A stretch of 7,508 bases of DNA, taken from assembly GCA_937893415.1 (NCBI GenBank), contig CALBWZ010000341.1, positions 1 through 7,508 of the forward strand. Direction: 5' to 3'. This DNA is from an uncultured Comamonadaceae bacterium. GTDB taxonomy: Bacteria; Pseudomonadota; Gammaproteobacteria; Burkholderiales; Burkholderiaceae_C. The notes beneath the pieces are model-generated. The model was not told the DNA's origin, made no database searches, and was given only the letters and a program-made list of their open reading frames with translations. Position numbers and translations under genes: made by a program. Positions 6,237-7,508 of the stretch are shown one piece after another (position 1 is the stretch's first letter; each line of letters opens with the position of its first letter).

Positions 6237-7508
6237 ATGTGGATACCAATAGAGCAAGCGTTTGCCATGGTTTTTGAACCATACACGTTGATGGTGATGG
6301 TGCTGGCCGCTTTTTACGGCCTGTTTGTGGGCGCAGTGCCAGGTCTCACCGCAACGATGGCCACGGCGTTGTTGGTACCTGTCACCTTTTTCATGGCGCC
6401 TATTCCTGCTGTAGCGGTTATGGTCACCGCTACAGCAATGGCCATATTTTCAGGCGATATTCCCGGTTGCTTGTTGCGCATACCTGGGACGCCCGCTTCA
6501 GCGGCTTATACCGACGAGGCCTATGCCATGACGCGCAAAGGCGAAGCAGAAAAAGCATTAGGCGCAAGCTTGGTATTTTCTGCGGTGGGCGGTTTGTTCG
6601 GCACTGTCGTACTGATAGTAGCTGCACCAGCATTGGCTGAGTTTGCAAGCCAGTTCAGCTCTTTTGAATATTTTTGGCTGGTGCTATTGGGCCTTACCTG
6701 CGCGGTGTTCATCACATCTGCACAGCCACTTAAAGGTTTAATCACCTTGTTCCTCGGTCTATTGGTGGCCTGCGTCGGTCTCGACAACCCAGCAGGCTTT
6801 CCACGCTTTACCTTTGACAGCGTCGAGGTCATGGGGGGCATTGGCATGATCCCAATAATGATCGGTATGTTTGCGTTTTCTGAGATCCTTCGTTTTGTGG
6901 CGGACACAAGTCCGCCTACCACGGCAGTTGTTGAGAAAGTCGGTAACGTGCTGAAAGGGCAATGGCAGGTGGCACGCAAATACCCTGTGCAAATTCTGCG
7001 CGGCAGCGCGCTGGGAACTTCCGTGGGAGCCTTACCCGGCGCAGGCGCCGATATTGCTGCATGGATGTCTTACGCCATCAGCAAGAAGTTTTCGAAAGAG
7101 CCAGAAAAGTTTGGCACTGGACATGTCGAAGGCTTGGTTGAAGCTGGCGCGGCAAACAACAGCTCATTGGCTGGCGCATGGATTCCTGCATTGGTTTTTG
7201 GTATCCCAGGGGACTCGATTACAGCCATCGTAATCGGCGTTCTTTATATGAAAAACCTGAATCCAGGCCCGTCATTGTTCACCACCAACCCGCAAAATAT
7301 TTATGCCGTGTTTTTAATATTTATTCTGGCTAACTTGTTGATGATTCCCTTGGGCATACTGTGCATCAAATGCGCACGCCGGGTGCTACAAGTGCCGCGC
7401 AATATCTTGATGCCAGTGATCCTGATGTTCTGCATAGTGGGGACTTTTGCGATTAACAACACGCTGTTTTCTGTTCAAGTCATGCTGGTGGCAGGACTTG
7501 TAGCCTAC
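6237..7508 (+). CDS. tctA: Tripartite tricarboxylate transporter large permease TctA (3' end beyond window)
   Basis: 424 codons are open to the right edge, out of about 500 usual for TctA. It is a multi-span inner-membrane protein that forms the transport path and is expected to use an ion gradient. Both internal repeats keep the family PG motif: GLFVGAVPGL (28-37) and GALPGAGAD (264-272). Other landmarks are IPGTPASAA (82-90), AGAANNSS (303-310) and GIPGDSITA (322-330). Compared with typical TctA, the glycine-rich YYGxxYGGS stretch before the first PG segment is replaced by AIFSGDIPG (69-77), and the usual APEAANN reads EAGAANN, so it belongs to a divergent subgroup. ATG at 6237 is the only ATG after an in-frame stop at 6210; AGGA at 6220-6223 is 13 nt away, a weak site. 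It lies 42 nt after tctB in the same operon. Confidence 0.94.
   Translation, partial: MWIPIEQAFAMVFEPYTLMVMVLAAFYGLFVGAVPGLTATMATALLVPVTFFMAPIPAVAVMVTATAMAIFSGDIPGCLLRIPGTPASAAYTDEAYAMTRKGEAEKALGASLVFSAVGGLFGTVVLIVAAPALAEFASQFSSFEYFWLVLLGLTCAVFITSAQPLKGLITLFLGLLVACVGLDNPAGFPRFTFDSVEVMGGIGMIPIMIGMFAFSEILRFVADTSPPTTAVVEKVGNVLKGQWQVARKYPVQILRGSALGTSVGALPGAGADIAAWMSYAISKKFSKEPEKFGTGHVEGLVEAGAANNSSLAGAWIPALVFGIPGDSITAIVIGVLYMKNLNPGPSLFTTNPQNIYAVFLIFILANLLMIPLGILCIKCARRVLQVPRNILMPVILMFCIVGTFAINNTLFSVQVMLVAGLVAY

Noticed and set aside
6521..6979. 152-codon antisense open frame within tctA
   Set aside because: The tctA frame on the plus strand is continuous and has all expected motifs. The antisense product is Thr/Asn/Pro-rich and matches nothing known to me.
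1..7508. Defence system, mobile element or CRISPR array
   Set aside because: All coding space is explained by two transport cassettes and a regulator. There are no transposase motifs, spaced repeats or flanking inverted repeats.

Overview
The window carries two divergently arranged solute-uptake cassettes with a LysR-type regulator gene between them. I see no RNA genes, mobile elements, CRISPR arrays or phage genes. Bug/TctC-type binding proteins with tctB and tctA, a GcvA-like LysR regulator, Tat-like signal peptides and moderate base composition suggest a betaproteobacterium of the order Burkholderiales, perhaps a freshwater Comamonadaceae-like lineage. This is inferred from gene content, not proven.

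Left half (minus strand, read right to left): an ABC importer operon. It starts with a MalK/UgpC-type ATPase (2237-3298), followed by a Tat-like family 1 extracellular solute-binding protein (856-2190) and a MalF/UgpA-type permease (839 down to the left edge, C-terminus missing). Gaps are 46 and 16 nt. A second permease (MalG/UgpE type) would be expected just beyond the left edge. The permease uses a GTG start with a good Shine-Dalgarno sequence, and the ATPase probably does too.

Centre: 3299-3605 is a roughly 300-nt non-coding divergent control region. It has a perfect 15-bp palindrome of LysR-box geometry, a 12-bp direct repeat, a 10-bp palindrome and an AT-rich candidate -10 for the ABC operon. 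On the plus strand follows a GcvA-like LysR regulator (3606-4493). A 191-nt gap after it holds a hairpin, a 24-bp imperfect inverted repeat and a weak candidate promoter.

Right half (plus strand): a tripartite tricarboxylate transporter (TTT) operon in the order tctC (4685-5677), tctB (5721-6194), tctA (6237 to the right edge, partial). The cassette would bind a small, probably carboxylated, solute in the periplasm and import it by ion-coupled secondary transport.

The layout suggests that one regulator may control an ATP-driven importer on one side and an ion-driven importer on the other. The individual families are well known. What may be new is the pairing and the candidate operators. Neither substrate can be read from the sequence.
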